A stretch of DNA of 32,289 nt, from positions 1 to 32,289 of the forward strand of contig NZ_JASHIC010000048.1 of assembly GCF_030056705.1 (NCBI RefSeq), written 5' to 3'. Positions 14,571 to 23,443 of this stretch are shown here, piece after piece. This DNA comes from Flectobacillus longus. GTDB taxonomy: Bacteria > Bacteroidota > Bacteroidia > Cytophagales > Spirosomataceae. The notes below the pieces were generated by a model, which saw nothing but the letters and a program-made list of their open reading frames with translations, was not told where the DNA came from and did no database searches. How positions within the stretch are numbered: the first letter of the stretch is position 1; each line of letters opens with the position of its first letter. The position numbers and the translations under genes are program-made.

Positions 14571-15826
14571 ACTACCCACTGATTTGGAATATTGCTCAAT
14601 CGCTATCTTTGGCTCGTTGGAAACAAACCTTGGTGGCGGCCGTTGGTGTGATGTTTAGTATTACCATGTTTATTGCGTTGTTGGGTTTTATGAATGGGCT
14701 CAACGACCTATTGGATAGCTTGGTATTGAATAGAACACCACATGTGCGACTTTTTAACGAAATAAAAGCTAATAAAAATCAGCCTATTTTGTTAGATAAC
14801 CATTATAAGAAATATCACAATTTTATCAGGTCTATCAAGCCCAATGGTAAAAATGCCCAGATAGCCAATAGCGTCGCTATAATTAGTAAGTTAAAAACAG
14901 ATACACGAGTATTGGGCATTTCACCCAAAATGATTGCACAAGTATTTTTCAATGTGGGCGAAACGGATGTAACAGGCGTAGTCAACGGCATAGATGTGGA
15001 AGCAGAAGCAAGACTTTTTGCTTTTGGAGATTATGTAACGTCGGGTTCATACATAGATTTGAAGAATATCCCCAATAGTATTATTTTGGGAAAAGGCTTG
15101 GCGGACAAAATGCTAGCCAATATTGGCGATGTGGTACAAGTAACCACCGCCAAAGGTGATAGATTTCCCTTGAAAGTTGTAGGATATTTCCAATCGGGAC
15201 TGGGTGAGATAGACAAAGTTCAGAGTTATACTTCTTTAAAAACTGCTCAAAAGCTCATCGGACAAAGCAATGCTTATGTCACAGATATTCAAATCAAATT
15301 GCATGATTTGAATATGGCACCTTCGGTAAGCAAAGAATATGCACAAATTTTTGGCACAGATGCTGAGGATATTCAAACTGCTAATGCACAGTTTGAAACA
15401 GGTAGCAGTTTGCGTAGTTTGATTTCGTATGCAGTCGGCATTACATTACTCATAGTGGCTGGTTTCGGGATTTACAATATCTTGAATATGTTGATTTATG
15501 AAAAAATGGATACCATTGCTATTCTGAAAGCTACGGGTTTTGCAGGAAGCGATGTCAAAAAGATATTTATTACCATCGCTATTAGTATTGGTATATTGGG
15601 TGGTTGCACGGGATTGTTTTTCGGATTTCTATTGTCACTATTAATCGATAATGTACCCTTCAAAACGGCAGCTTTACCTACAATAAGTACCTATCCAGTG
15701 AATTATGACTTAAAATATTACTTGATAGGTATCACTTTTTCCTTGATTACAACGTATTTGGCAGGTTTGTTTCCAGCAAGAAAAGCTAGTAAAATTGACC
15801 CAGTAGATATTATTCGGGGTAAATAA
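14567..15826 (+). CDS. ABC transporter permease, FtsX/MacB type
   Basis: A 419-residue permease with the MacB/LolC layout: one N-terminal membrane helix (about 20-45, VAAVGVMFSITMFIALLGF), a large periplasmic domain (about 50-280), then three helices within an FtsX domain (about 285-415). The end ARKASKIDPVDIIRGK is the typical coupling and terminal motif. With the adaptor before it (4-base overlap) and an ATPase after it, it forms a tripartite exporter or mechanotransmission system. Relatives export macrolides, peptides, lipoproteins or glycolipids; nothing here fixes the cargo. Confidence 0.88.
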   Translation: MNYPLIWNIAQSLSLARWKQTLVAAVGVMFSITMFIALLGFMNGLNDLLDSLVLNRTPHVRLFNEIKANKNQPILLDNHYKKYHNFIRSIKPNGKNAQIANSVAIISKLKTDTRVLGISPKMIAQVFFNVGETDVTGVVNGIDVEAEARLFAFGDYVTSGSYIDLKNIPNSIILGKGLADKMLANIGDVVQVTTAKGDRFPLKVVGYFQSGLGEIDKVQSYTSLKTAQKLIGQSNAYVTDIQIKLHDLNMAPSVSKEYAQIFGTDAEDIQTANAQFETGSSLRSLISYAVGITLLIVAGFGIYNILNMLIYEKMDTIAILKATGFAGSDVKKIFITIAISIGILGGCTGLFFGFLLSLLIDNVPFKTAALPTISTYPVNYDLKYYLIGITFSLITTYLAGLFPARKASKIDPVDIIRGK

Positions 15827-15915
15827 TTTTTGGACTGTTGGGTCTCAGCTATCGGCATTCAGCAAGAACCAAAATTTCCAACTATCCAATCCGAAATTTA
15901 AAATCACGAATCGAA
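15827..15915. repeat. Degenerate repeat patch inside the export operon
   Basis: The 89 bases between permease and ATPase contain CAGCTATCGGCATTCAGC and CTATCCAATCCGAAATTTAA. These words resemble those in the 7376-7702 gap (ATTGGCATTCGG, CTATCCGAAATCTCAAATC). The stretch stays open in the ATPase frame from a TTG at 15838, but this looks accidental. Confidence 0.4.
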
Positions 15916-16581
15916 ATGTTGCTTGAAGCCAAACATATCAATAAAAGTTTTCACGACCCTGTGACGGTACCTATTTTGAAAGATGTAAGTATCGAAATAC
16001 CTAAAGGTCAATTTACCTCTATTGTCGGAAAGTCAGGTTGTGGAAAATCGACCTTACTCTACATCCTTTCTACGATGGATACCGACTATGAAGGTGAATT
16101 ATGGATTGATGGGGAAAAACTTACTGGTAAAACCGAAGCTGAATTGGCTCGTGTACGCAATGAAAAGATTGGATTTGTTTTTCAATTTCATTACCTCCTC
16201 AACGAGTTCAGCGTGCTCCAAAACGTCATGTTGCCAGGACTAAAACTAGGAAAGATTTCTCATCAAGAATTAGAACATCGAGCCATTGAGCATTTGCGAA
16301 AGCTGGGGATGGATAGTAAGGCACTAAAAAAAGCCAATCAACTGTCAGGTGGCGAAAAACAGCGTGTGGCGATTGCACGAGCACTTATCAATGACCCACT
16401 GATTATTATGGGTGACGAACCTACAGGAAATTTGGATAAGAAAAATACGGAGGTAGTTTTTGATATATTCCGTCAATTATCTGAAGAGTACAAACAGTCT
16501 TTGTTGATTGTGACGCATGACCCTAATTTTGCAGAAAGAACACAGCAAATCATTGAGATGGAGGACGGAAGAGTGATTTGA
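15916..16581 (+). CDS. ABC transporter ATP-binding protein (MacB/LolD type)
   Basis: A 221-residue ATPase of the LolD/MacB class. The Walker A motif GKSGCGKST is at 38-46, the Q-loop is in FVFQFHYLLNEFSVLQNVMLP, the signature is LSGGEKQRVAIARAL, Walker B is LIIMGDEPTGNLD, and the switch histidine is in VTHDPNFA. The Q-loop sequence and short length are typical of ATPases that pair with FtsX-type permeases. The ATG at 15916 begins right at the domain (LLEAKHINKSF). It follows the permease after 89 bases of degenerate repeat and probably shares its transcript. It powers the adaptor-permease complex from the cytoplasm. Confidence 0.93.
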   Translation: MLLEAKHINKSFHDPVTVPILKDVSIEIPKGQFTSIVGKSGCGKSTLLYILSTMDTDYEGELWIDGEKLTGKTEAELARVRNEKIGFVFQFHYLLNEFSVLQNVMLPGLKLGKISHQELEHRAIEHLRKLGMDSKALKKANQLSGGEKQRVAIARALINDPLIIMGDEPTGNLDKKNTEVVFDIFRQLSEEYKQSLLIVTHDPNFAERTQQIIEMEDGRVI

Positions 16582-16621
16582 TAATTTGGAGATTAGCGTA
16601 TTTTCTAATCTCCAAATTATC
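16580..16621. terminator. 17-bp perfect hairpin after the export operon
   Basis: GATAATTTGGAGATTAG (16580-16596) pairs perfectly with 16605-16621 across an 8-base loop; the stem begins within the stop codon of the ATPase gene. It lies between the convergent ATPase and rpiB genes and can form on both transcripts. No strong U-run follows, so termination efficiency is uncertain. Confidence 0.55.
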
Positions 16622-16634
16622 GAAAAATCCTCAA

Positions 16635-17069
16635 TTAGCATGGAATTTTATTCACACGCAATTGGTGGCGACCACCTTCAAATTCTGTATTCAAGAAAGT
16701 ATCTACAATTGCAAAAGCTTCTTCTAAGCTCACAAATCTAGCAGGTACACAAACGATATTCGCATCGTTGTGCAAACGTACTAAATTGGCTACTTCTGTG
16801 TTCCAAGCCAAACCCGCACGGATTCCCTGATGCTTGTTGGCTGTAATAGCCACACCGTTGGCACTTCCGCACAACAAGATACCCAAATCAAACTCTTTTG
16901 TTTCAACTGCCGATGCTACTGGATGAGCAAAGTCAGGATAATCGCAAGATGCAGTGCTGTATGGACCAAAATCTTTTACATCGTAACCTTTTGATTGTAA
17001 ATAATTTACAATTTCTGCTTTGTACTCAAAACCTGCGTGGTCACCTCCGATGGCAATTTTCTTTGACAT
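16635..17069 (-). CDS. rpiB: Ribose 5-phosphate isomerase B
   Basis: A 144-residue RpiB/LacAB-family isomerase that interconverts ribose 5-phosphate and ribulose 5-phosphate in the pentose phosphate pathway. It begins KKIAIGGDHAGFEYK (phosphate- and substrate-binding Asp-His) and contains the catalytic cysteine loop LLCGSANGVAITANK and the later GIRAGLAWN and HNDANIVCVPAR segments. Length is typical. It reads leftward, convergent with the ABC operon; a TACCTTTG box sits about 70 bases before its start. Confidence 0.95.
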   Translation of the reverse strand: MSKKIAIGGDHAGFEYKAEIVNYLQSKGYDVKDFGPYSTASCDYPDFAHPVASAVETKEFDLGILLCGSANGVAITANKHQGIRAGLAWNTEVANLVRLHNDANIVCVPARFVSLEEAFAIVDTFLNTEFEGGRHQLRVNKIPC

Positions 17070-17140
17070 TTTTGAAAAAAATTCAGTGAATGTGTAACAA
17101 AAAATATTTTTTTTACGTTAAGCTTTTTTGGTGCTTAGTG

Positions 17141-17148
17141 CAAAGGTA
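17141..17148 (-). promoter_or_regulatory. Promoter -7 box for rpiB
   Basis: TACCTTTG (17148-17141 on the minus strand) is an exact match to TAnnTTTG, giving a leader of roughly 65 bases before rpiB. It is the same octamer as the metE box. A -33 TTTG is not evident. Confidence 0.45.
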
Positions 17149-17202
17149 CTGACCATTGTGCAAGAAACCATTATTTTGTAACGATAAAAACCGGAAAAAG
17201 CT

Positions 17203-17934
17203 ATGACTGAAAGAGAAAGCGAAAAGTTGTTGAAAGAAGAAGACAAAATTAAAAGAGCTTTTGTTGACCACACTTGGGCAGAAATTCGTTCTGAAGAATC
17301 GTGGAGAGTATTCAAGATTATGTCAGAATTTGTAGAAGGTATCGACAAAATGGCAAAAATCGGCCCTTGTGTTTCGATTTTTGGTTCTGCTCGTACAAAA
17401 CCCGACAACCCTTATTATATCATGGCTGAGGAAATTGCCGCTAAATTGGTTCGCCATGGATATGGTGTAATAACTGGCGGTGGACCTGGTATTATGGAAG
17501 CAGGTAACAAAGGTGCTAAACTACAAGGAGGAAAATCTGTTGGTTTGAATATCGAATTACCATTTGAACAACATCCTAATCCATATATTGACAATGACAA
17601 GAGTATCAATTTTGACTTTTTCTTTGTACGCAAAGTAATGTTTGTCAAATACTCACAGGGCTTTATTATTATGCCAGGAGGCTTTGGTACACTCGACGAA
17701 ATGTTTGAGTCTTTGACTTTGATTCAAACACATAAGCTTGGTCGTTTCCCAGTCGTATTAGTGGGTAAAGAATATTGGGGTGGCTTGCTAGATTGGATTA
17801 AAACGACGATGGTAAATGCTGGTAACATCAATCCAGATGACTTGGATTTGATTTCATTAGTAGATAACCCAACCGACGCTGTTCGTGTAATTGATGATTT
17901 CTATTCGAAATATTTGTTGAAACCGAATTTTTAG
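17203..17934 (+). CDS. LOG-family protein (TIGR00730 Rossmann fold)
   Basis: A 243-residue LOG-family protein. An N-terminal helical extension (about 1-50) precedes the Rossmann fold with CVSIFGSARTKPDNPYY. The signature motifs are GGGPGIMEAGNKGA and PGGFGTLDEMFE (PGGxGTxxE). Family members hydrolyse nucleoside 5'-monophosphates, releasing ribose 5-phosphate, and in some bacteria activate cytokinin nucleotides. Divergence from rpiB, whose substrate is ribose 5-phosphate, is suggestive but may be coincidental. The ATG at 17203 gives a normal length for the larger bacterial LOG subgroup. Confidence 0.88.
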   Translation: MTERESEKLLKEEDKIKRAFVDHTWAEIRSEESWRVFKIMSEFVEGIDKMAKIGPCVSIFGSARTKPDNPYYIMAEEIAAKLVRHGYGVITGGGPGIMEAGNKGAKLQGGKSVGLNIELPFEQHPNPYIDNDKSINFDFFFVRKVMFVKYSQGFIIMPGGFGTLDEMFESLTLIQTHKLGRFPVVLVGKEYWGGLLDWIKTTMVNAGNINPDDLDLISLVDNPTDAVRVIDDFYSKYLLKPNF

Positions 17935-17942
17935 TGTGTGGA

Positions 17943-18044
17943 GTGGCAAAGGCACAAAGTGGTTTATCTTTCACTTTGTGCCTCTGTGCCTTTGCTACTT
18001 TATACCTCAATTCACACTTTGTGCCTCTGTGCCTTTGCTACTTT
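17943..18044. repeat. REP-like repeat: 30-bp direct repeat with hairpin
   Basis: The 30-base unit starting CACTTTGTGCCTCTGTGCCT occurs at 17972-18001 and again, identical, at 18015-18044. An inverted partial copy, GGCACAAAGTG (17951-17961), pairs with CACTTTGTGCC (17972-17982) over a 10-base loop. It occupies the gap between the convergent LOG and aroB genes. The low-complexity word GTGCCT is itself repeated within each unit. Confidence 0.8.
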
Positions 18045-18071
18045 GTGCCATTATCACTGTTCACTCATATA

Positions 18072-19109
18072 CTAATTCACGTCACCTCTATAATACGCCA
18101 AGGCGTCTTTCATTTCTTTGGCACTGATGGCAATATCAAAACCGCATTTTCCGATACCTTCCAATAAAGAGAATCTTACTTCTTTTCCTTTATTTTTCTT
18201 GTCTTGCGCCGTAAGTGCGATTATTTCTTCTACATCCTCCGCTTGGATAGTTGCGATACCGTAAACAGAGAAAATAAATTCTTCTATTTCAGCTAATTCT
18301 TTTTGTGTAATCAATCCTTTTCTGAAACCTACAAACGCCTCACAAATCATTCCTGCGGCAATAGCTTCGCCGTGGAGTAAATGTAATTTTGGTTTACCCA
18401 AATAAAACGTCTCAATAGCGTGTCCAAGTGTATGCCCAAAATTAAGGATTTTACGTAAGCCTTTTTCTGTAGGGTCTTGAGCTACAACAGCTTTTTTGAT
18501 TTCAACAGAGTGACTAATCAAATCAGCAAAATCTTGTGCTTCGAAGTCTTTACGTTTGATAATATCCCATTTGGCTTTGTCTGCAATCAAACAATGCTTC
18601 ACGATTTCAGCAAAACCAGAACGCAATTCATTAAAAGGTAAGGTTTTAGTAAAAATTGGATCTATCAAAACGGTATTAGGAATACGAAATACGCCAATAT
18701 GATTTTTGAATCCATGAAAATCGATACCCAACTTCCCTCCTACGCTAGCATCTACCTGAGCCAACAAGGTTGTCGGAATTTGGATAAAATCAATCCCTCT
18801 TTTGTAGGTCGATGCACAAAAACCACCCATATCACCAATCACGCCACCGCCAATATTCACAACTAAGCTGTGTCTATCCAATTCGGCATCAGTCATATCT
18901 TGCCAAATTTTTTCGCAAGTAGCTAAGGTTTTTTCTTGTTCCCCCGACTTGATTTGAGTGAGTGTATGCTTGGGTAAAAAAGGTTTTACGAGCGAATAGC
19001 AATGGCGTTTTGTATTTTCATCTACAATCACGTGTACCTTTGAGTACTTTGAATCAGATAAAAATTGAGGTAAACTTTCTGCGATAGGAGCAATTACAAC
19101 TGACGACAT
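18072..19109 (-). CDS. aroB: 3-dehydroquinate synthase
   Basis: A 345-residue AroB, second step of the shikimate pathway: DAHP to 3-dehydroquinate, using NAD+ and a divalent metal. Visible motifs are the NAD-binding GGGVIGDMGGFCASTYKRG, IQIPTTLLAQVDASVGGK, and the metal-site regions GFAEIVKHCLI, GHTLGHAIE and LLHGEAIAAGM. The ATG at 19109 is chosen because the protein proper begins MSSVVIAPIAESL; the frame continues to 19148 without family sequence. It is convergent with the LOG gene and follows the DeoR regulator on the same strand after about 130 bases, with no sign that the two are functionally linked. Confidence 0.95.
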   Translation of the reverse strand: MSSVVIAPIAESLPQFLSDSKYSKVHVIVDENTKRHCYSLVKPFLPKHTLTQIKSGEQEKTLATCEKIWQDMTDAELDRHSLVVNIGGGVIGDMGGFCASTYKRGIDFIQIPTTLLAQVDASVGGKLGIDFHGFKNHIGVFRIPNTVLIDPIFTKTLPFNELRSGFAEIVKHCLIADKAKWDIIKRKDFEAQDFADLISHSVEIKKAVVAQDPTEKGLRKILNFGHTLGHAIETFYLGKPKLHLLHGEAIAAGMICEAFVGFRKGLITQKELAEIEEFIFSVYGIATIQAEDVEEIIALTAQDKKNKGKEVRFSLLEGIGKCGFDIAISAKEMKDALAYYRGDVN

Positions 19110-19237
19110 TTTTGATTTTTGATTAACGTGAAATCGAATTTGAAACAATGAATAGTTGAAAGTGATATTTTTATCCTATCCTCAAATTCAGATATTTTCT
19201 TCATCAAAGTTACCCATTTTCCCCGAAAACCTCATCC

Positions 19238-19981
19238 TTATAAAACAAGTTTCACTTGAGACAAATAAGGTTGAATCGTATCATGCAAAGGCGAAAGCTC
19301 TGTAATCAAACAATCTATGTCGGCTGTGGGTGTTACTTTATAACGAAGCGCAGTGTTGAGTTTTTCCGAAATAGTGGGGATAATCATCTGTTTCGATGCT
19401 TTTATCATCGCTTTTTTTACCTGCACAATTTCATAATCCGAATCGGTGATACCATCTAGGTCCATGCCATTGATACCCAAAATACAAATATCCGCTTTGA
19501 TTTCGCTGATTTTCTGAACCACCTCTGCCCCAATAGTTACTTTTGACGCATTGGAAAGCTGACCACCCAACAAAATCACATCGGCTTTAGGATGCTCGGC
19601 TAGTTCGAGGGCGATAAGTGGACTTATTGTAAAAAAAGTCACCTGTAATGATTCTGGTAAACGCTTGGCGATTTCACGCATGGTAGTGCCTCCGCTCGTC
19701 AAAATCACCATGCCATCTTTAAACAGCTTCAAGGTTTTCATGGCAATTATCTCTTTCTTCTCATACGCATAGGTATCTGCCTGAACAGCCGCCATCTGAT
19801 ACGATTTTGACAAAGCTCCTCCATGCACCTTCACAACACGTCCTTCTAAGGCTAACTCATTGAGATCACGCCGAATAGTATCCTCTGACACATCCAAAGC
19901 CATACTCAAATCTGAAGATAAGACTTTGTTGTGCAGGTTAATTTCCTTGATGATAAAGGCCTGTCTTTCTTTTTTTAACAT
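19238..19981 (-). CDS. DeoR/GlpR-family transcriptional regulator
   Basis: A 247-residue repressor-type regulator. The N-terminal winged helix (about 1-57) contains the DeoR signature from LSSDLSMALDVSEDTIRRDL to GRVVKVHGGAL. The C-terminal phosphosugar-sensing domain follows with LTSGGTTMREIAKRLP, LLGGQLSNASKVTIGAEV and LGINGMDLDGITDSDYEIVQVKKAM. At the position where GlpR and AgaR have Asp-x-Ser-Lys the protein reads IPTISEKLNT, so the effector may differ. It diverges from the first susC gene, and similar 19-23 base words lie in the shared intergenic region. Control of that SusC/SusD pair and of itself is a reasonable inference. Confidence 0.88.
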   Translation of the reverse strand: MLKKERQAFIIKEINLHNKVLSSDLSMALDVSEDTIRRDLNELALEGRVVKVHGGALSKSYQMAAVQADTYAYEKKEIIAMKTLKLFKDGMVILTSGGTTMREIAKRLPESLQVTFFTISPLIALELAEHPKADVILLGGQLSNASKVTIGAEVVQKISEIKADICILGINGMDLDGITDSDYEIVQVKKAMIKASKQMIIPTISEKLNTALRYKVTPTADIDCLITELSPLHDTIQPYLSQVKLVL

Positions 19982-20009
19982 ACTATTGCGATTAGTAAGC
20001 AGTAACCTT

Positions 20010-20028
20010 GCAGGTTTTTGCCGTTTTA
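20010..20028. promoter_or_regulatory. Candidate DeoR operator, copy 1
   Basis: GCAGGTTTTTGCCGTTTTA lies 29 bases before the deoR start codon. It resembles copy 2 at 20148-20170 in the order GCAGGT-TTTGCC-GTTTTA. As the spot adjoins the regulator's own gene, autoregulation is possible. Confidence 0.35.
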
Positions 20029-20116
20029 TTTAAGTATTAATGATTAAGAATTAGGGAATTATACTTAGTTTTTGTAATATATTTATATAAATTTAAACAA
20101 ATCTGAATAAAATCAA

Positions 20117-20124
20117 TATTTTTG
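20117..20124 (+). promoter_or_regulatory. Promoter -7 box for the first susC
   Basis: TATTTTTG matches TAnnTTTG exactly, about 115 bases before the susC start. It would put the transcription start near 20131, just ahead of operator copy 2. The -33 element is not clear in this AT-rich stretch. Confidence 0.35.
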
Positions 20125-20147
20125 TCAATATTTCCTTGCTTAAAAAT

Positions 20148-20170
20148 GCAGGTATTTGCCTGTTTTAATT
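20148..20170. promoter_or_regulatory. Candidate DeoR operator, copy 2
   Basis: GCAGGTATTTGCCTGTTTTA contains the dyad CAGG-TATTTG-CCTG flanked by A-rich and T-rich sides, a plausible operator shape. It lies downstream of the presumed susC transcription start, where a bound repressor would block elongation. It is about 120 bases from copy 1. Confidence 0.4.
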
Positions 20171-20239
20171 GTATATTCATGAAAATTTTAGCATAAAAGC
20201 GCAAAAATCATTCATCCAATTTTAACCATGTATTGACTT

Positions 20240-23200
20240 ATGAAAAAAACTTTACAGAAACCTTTTATGGTTTTGGTTGCACTGATGCTGATGTCCATTT
20301 CGGCTCTTGCTCAAACCTATACCATCAAAGGGAAAATCACTTCTCAATCGACAAATGAAGCACTTGCGGGTACTTCAGTAATTATCAAAGGTACAACTTT
20401 GGGTACAGTTGCCGACGCTAAAGGTGAATACACCTTACGTGCCAACCTCAAAGAAGGCAGCTATGAATTGATATTCCGTTCTATAGGATATAAAAATGCT
20501 ACTAAAAATATCACATTAGGGAGTTCAAATACCCTTAACCTAGACCTTACCCTAAGCGATGACGATGCTTTTGCCTTGGATGAAGTAGTGTTTACGGGCT
20601 CAACCTTATCATCTAACAAACGTGAGCTGGGTAATACTATCAACTCCGTAAAAGCAGATGCACTCCAAAAGACAGGGACAACCAATTTGTTCTCGGCGTT
20701 GCAAGGAAAAATTCCGGGGGCGCAAATTACACAAAACTCTGGAGATCCTTCTGGAGGTATTAGTATTCGTTTGAGAGGTACTAAGTCTTTGAGAGGTAGC
20801 TCCGACCCACTTTATGTAATCGATGGAGTTGTTGTAAGTAACGCTTCGTCAAACGTATCTCAGATCGCTGTAGATGCTCAGGCTGGTGTTGCGAATCTTG
20901 GTACCAACCGCATGGCAGATATTAACCCTCAGGATATTGAAACTATCAACGTATTGAATGGTGCAGCGGCAGCAGCGGTGTACGGTTCACGTGCAAGCAA
21001 CGGGGTGGTAATTATTACGACCAAACGAGGTAAGTCAGGAACACCAAAGGTTACGTTTTCGACTAGCATGAGTGTAAATCAATTGCGTAAAAAAGTATTT
21101 GTTAGTACTTATGGCAAACAGTTTGGTTTTGCGGGTTTGCGCTTACATACCATCGGAGGGGTCTCGGCAGCTCAAATTGCAGCTAACCCAGGCGTAACTA
21201 CTACCAATATCTTGAGAGATGGAACAAGTACTCCTTTAGCAACAAATTTGGTAGATGTTACTCGTTATGACTATCAAGACCAAATTTTCAGAACTGGTGT
21301 TGGCACCGACAATTACCTATCTATTACGGGTGGTAATGAAAAAACACAATATTTGGCTTCGGTTTCGTACATGAAAAATCAAGGTATTATCAAAGGTGCT
21401 GATTTTCAACGCTACGGACTCAAAGTACGAGTTGACCAACACTTGAATAACTGGGCAAAAGTTTCGGCGGGTTTGAATTATATCAACACCTTCTCAAATG
21501 AAAAACCTAACGGAAACGTATTTTACAGCCCTATCAACTCCGTAAACATCACCAATAATATTTATGATATTACCAAACGTGATGCCGCAGGAAACCTTTT
21601 GGCTGTAGAACCTACTCGTGTAAACCCATTGTCTACCATTGAGGATATGGATTTTTCACAGGCTACCAACCGTACTATTGCGGACTTACAATTGAACTTG
21701 ACGCCAGCCAAAGGGCTTACTATTGACTGGGTAATGGGTATTGACGCTTTTTCTCAATTAGGAAAAAATACAATTAAACCATATCCTTATGCTACTGAAG
21801 CAGGCTTGCCACTTGAGCGCTACCCAATGGGTTTTGCCGCTACAGCTAGTAGTAATACGTTTTTGTTCAATACTGATGTAAATATTGGTTATGACAAAAA
21901 CCTTTCGGATGATGTAAAAATGACGTTGACGGCTGGTTTTAACCACCAATATACGCAAACAGATATAAGTACAACTACTGGTCAGAACTTGGCTCCATTT
22001 ATCGAAACTGTTAGTGGAGCCGCTTCGACCACGGTGACTGCAACCTACGGACTCGACAGATATGCAGTAACTGGACAGTTTTTTCAAGCTACTTTTGGGT
22101 ACAAAAATCGTGCGTTCTTGACAGGAGCCATCCGTCGTGATGGTTCGACCATTTTCTCACCAGACCAAACAAACCAATTATATCCAAAAATCAGTGGTTC
22201 TTATGTATTGGTTGAAGGAAAAGAAGGTTGGTTAAATGGTGCTAAATTACGTGCTTCATTTGGTGATGCGGGTGGTTTGACAGCTTTGGGTACTTATGAC
22301 CGTTTTTGGCAATTTTCTCCTGCTGCTTATTTGGGCAAAAGCACCATTTTGCCAGGTCGTCAGTTAGCCAATCCATCGGTAAAACCTGAACGTATGCGTG
22401 AGTTGGAATTTGGGGGAGATTTTTCTTTAGTAAAAAACAAAGTATCCCTTGGTTTGACTTATTACTCACAAAATATTACCGACTTAGTAGTAAACCGTGT
22501 ACTAGCCGCTTCGTCGGGTGGAACGAGTATTGTAAACAACGTAGGTGAAATGCAGAACAAAGGTTTTGAAGTTTCGTTGGGTGCCAACGTTATCAAAACA
22601 AAAGATTTCTCATGGGATGCCAACGTAGTATTTAGTAGCAACCGCAACAAAATCAACAAACTTCCTGGTGGCAACGTAGCTATTACCAACGCAGCAGGTG
22701 CTCCTATCTTCTTGATTGAAGGTCAACCAGCATCGGTATTCTATGGCAACCCTTACGCACGCAATGCCGACGGCTCGTTATTACTTACACCACAAGGTTT
22801 TCCACAACGTGAGCGTGGTACTCAAACAGGCATTTTGAGTTATACCCCACAAAGAGATGCCTCAGGACAACCAACGGGTGCATTTGTTACTTCAGTAATC
22901 GGTAATCCAAATCCAGACTGGACAGGCTCGTTTAGCTCTAATTTTCAGTATAAAAAATTATCCCTTCGTTTCTTATTAGATGCTATCCAAGGCGTACAAG
23001 TATTCAATGCTGACAAGCGTACTCGTAACAACGTAGGTATTGGCGACTTGGCCGAAGCCGAGCTACGTGGCACGGCTCCTCGTGGTACTGTTTTCGCTCT
23101 TGTACCAATTGAAGAATATCGTGTAGACAATGGCTCATTTGTCAAACTTCGTGAAGTATCATTAGGGTATTCTTTTGTGAAAGCCTTGGCTGGTAAGTAC

Positions 23201-23368
23201 GACTTAAATGTGTCATTAGTAGGTCGTAACTTGGTTTCGTGGGATAACTACAACGGTTTTGACCCAGAAACAAACGCAGGTGGTAACAGTAGCTTATTGA
23301 GAGGTGTAGACTTTGGTAATATTCCAATTCCACGTACTTATCAGTTGACTATTTCTGCAAACTTCTAA
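20240..23368 (+). CDS. SusC/RagA-family TonB-linked outer-membrane protein (pair 1)
   Basis: A 1042-residue SusC-type receptor. The signal peptide (about 1-24, ending ALAQ) is followed by a carboxypeptidase-like regulatory domain (about 27-105), the TonB-box region FALDEVVFTG, and a plug with LQGKIPGAQITQNSGDPSGG, DPLYVIDGVVV and the SusC signature DIETINVLNGAAAAAVYGSRASNGVVIITTK (split here only by reading). The barrel ends in a terminal Phe (QLTISANF). It takes up oligomers delivered by its SusD partner, driven by TonB. The SusD gene starts 75 bases downstream. The ligand is unknown: no polysaccharide-degrading enzymes are encoded near it. The divergent DeoR regulator may control it. Confidence 0.95.
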   Translation: MKKTLQKPFMVLVALMLMSISALAQTYTIKGKITSQSTNEALAGTSVIIKGTTLGTVADAKGEYTLRANLKEGSYELIFRSIGYKNATKNITLGSSNTLNLDLTLSDDDAFALDEVVFTGSTLSSNKRELGNTINSVKADALQKTGTTNLFSALQGKIPGAQITQNSGDPSGGISIRLRGTKSLRGSSDPLYVIDGVVVSNASSNVSQIAVDAQAGVANLGTNRMADINPQDIETINVLNGAAAAAVYGSRASNGVVIITTKRGKSGTPKVTFSTSMSVNQLRKKVFVSTYGKQFGFAGLRLHTIGGVSAAQIAANPGVTTTNILRDGTSTPLATNLVDVTRYDYQDQIFRTGVGTDNYLSITGGNEKTQYLASVSYMKNQGIIKGADFQRYGLKVRVDQHLNNWAKVSAGLNYINTFSNEKPNGNVFYSPINSVNITNNIYDITKRDAAGNLLAVEPTRVNPLSTIEDMDFSQATNRTIADLQLNLTPAKGLTIDWVMGIDAFSQLGKNTIKPYPYATEAGLPLERYPMGFAATASSNTFLFNTDVNIGYDKNLSDDVKMTLTAGFNHQYTQTDISTTTGQNLAPFIETVSGAASTTVTATYGLDRYAVTGQFFQATFGYKNRAFLTGAIRRDGSTIFSPDQTNQLYPKISGSYVLVEGKEGWLNGAKLRASFGDAGGLTALGTYDRFWQFSPAAYLGKSTILPGRQLANPSVKPERMRELEFGGDFSLVKNKVSLGLTYYSQNITDLVVNRVLAASSGGTSIVNNVGEMQNKGFEVSLGANVIKTKDFSWDANVVFSSNRNKINKLPGGNVAITNAAGAPIFLIEGQPASVFYGNPYARNADGSLLLTPQGFPQRERGTQTGILSYTPQRDASGQPTGAFVTSVIGNPNPDWTGSFSSNFQYKKLSLRFLLDAIQGVQVFNADKRTRNNVGIGDLAEAELRGTAPRGTVFALVPIEEYRVDNGSFVKLREVSLGYSFVKALAGKYDLNVSLVGRNLVSWDNYNGFDPETNAGGNSSLLRGVDFGNIPIPRTYQLTISANF

Positions 23369-23443
23369 TGTTAGGACTTGCGGAATTCACTTTCAATTGT
23401 ACAAAAGAAAATTTTAGTTAGAGCATTAACAACCTTTACAGGT

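Noticed and set aside
17934-18167. Short frames reading VPLCLC-like repeats after the LOG-family gene
   Set aside because: They are translations of the GTGCCT repeat and overlap aroB on the other strand.
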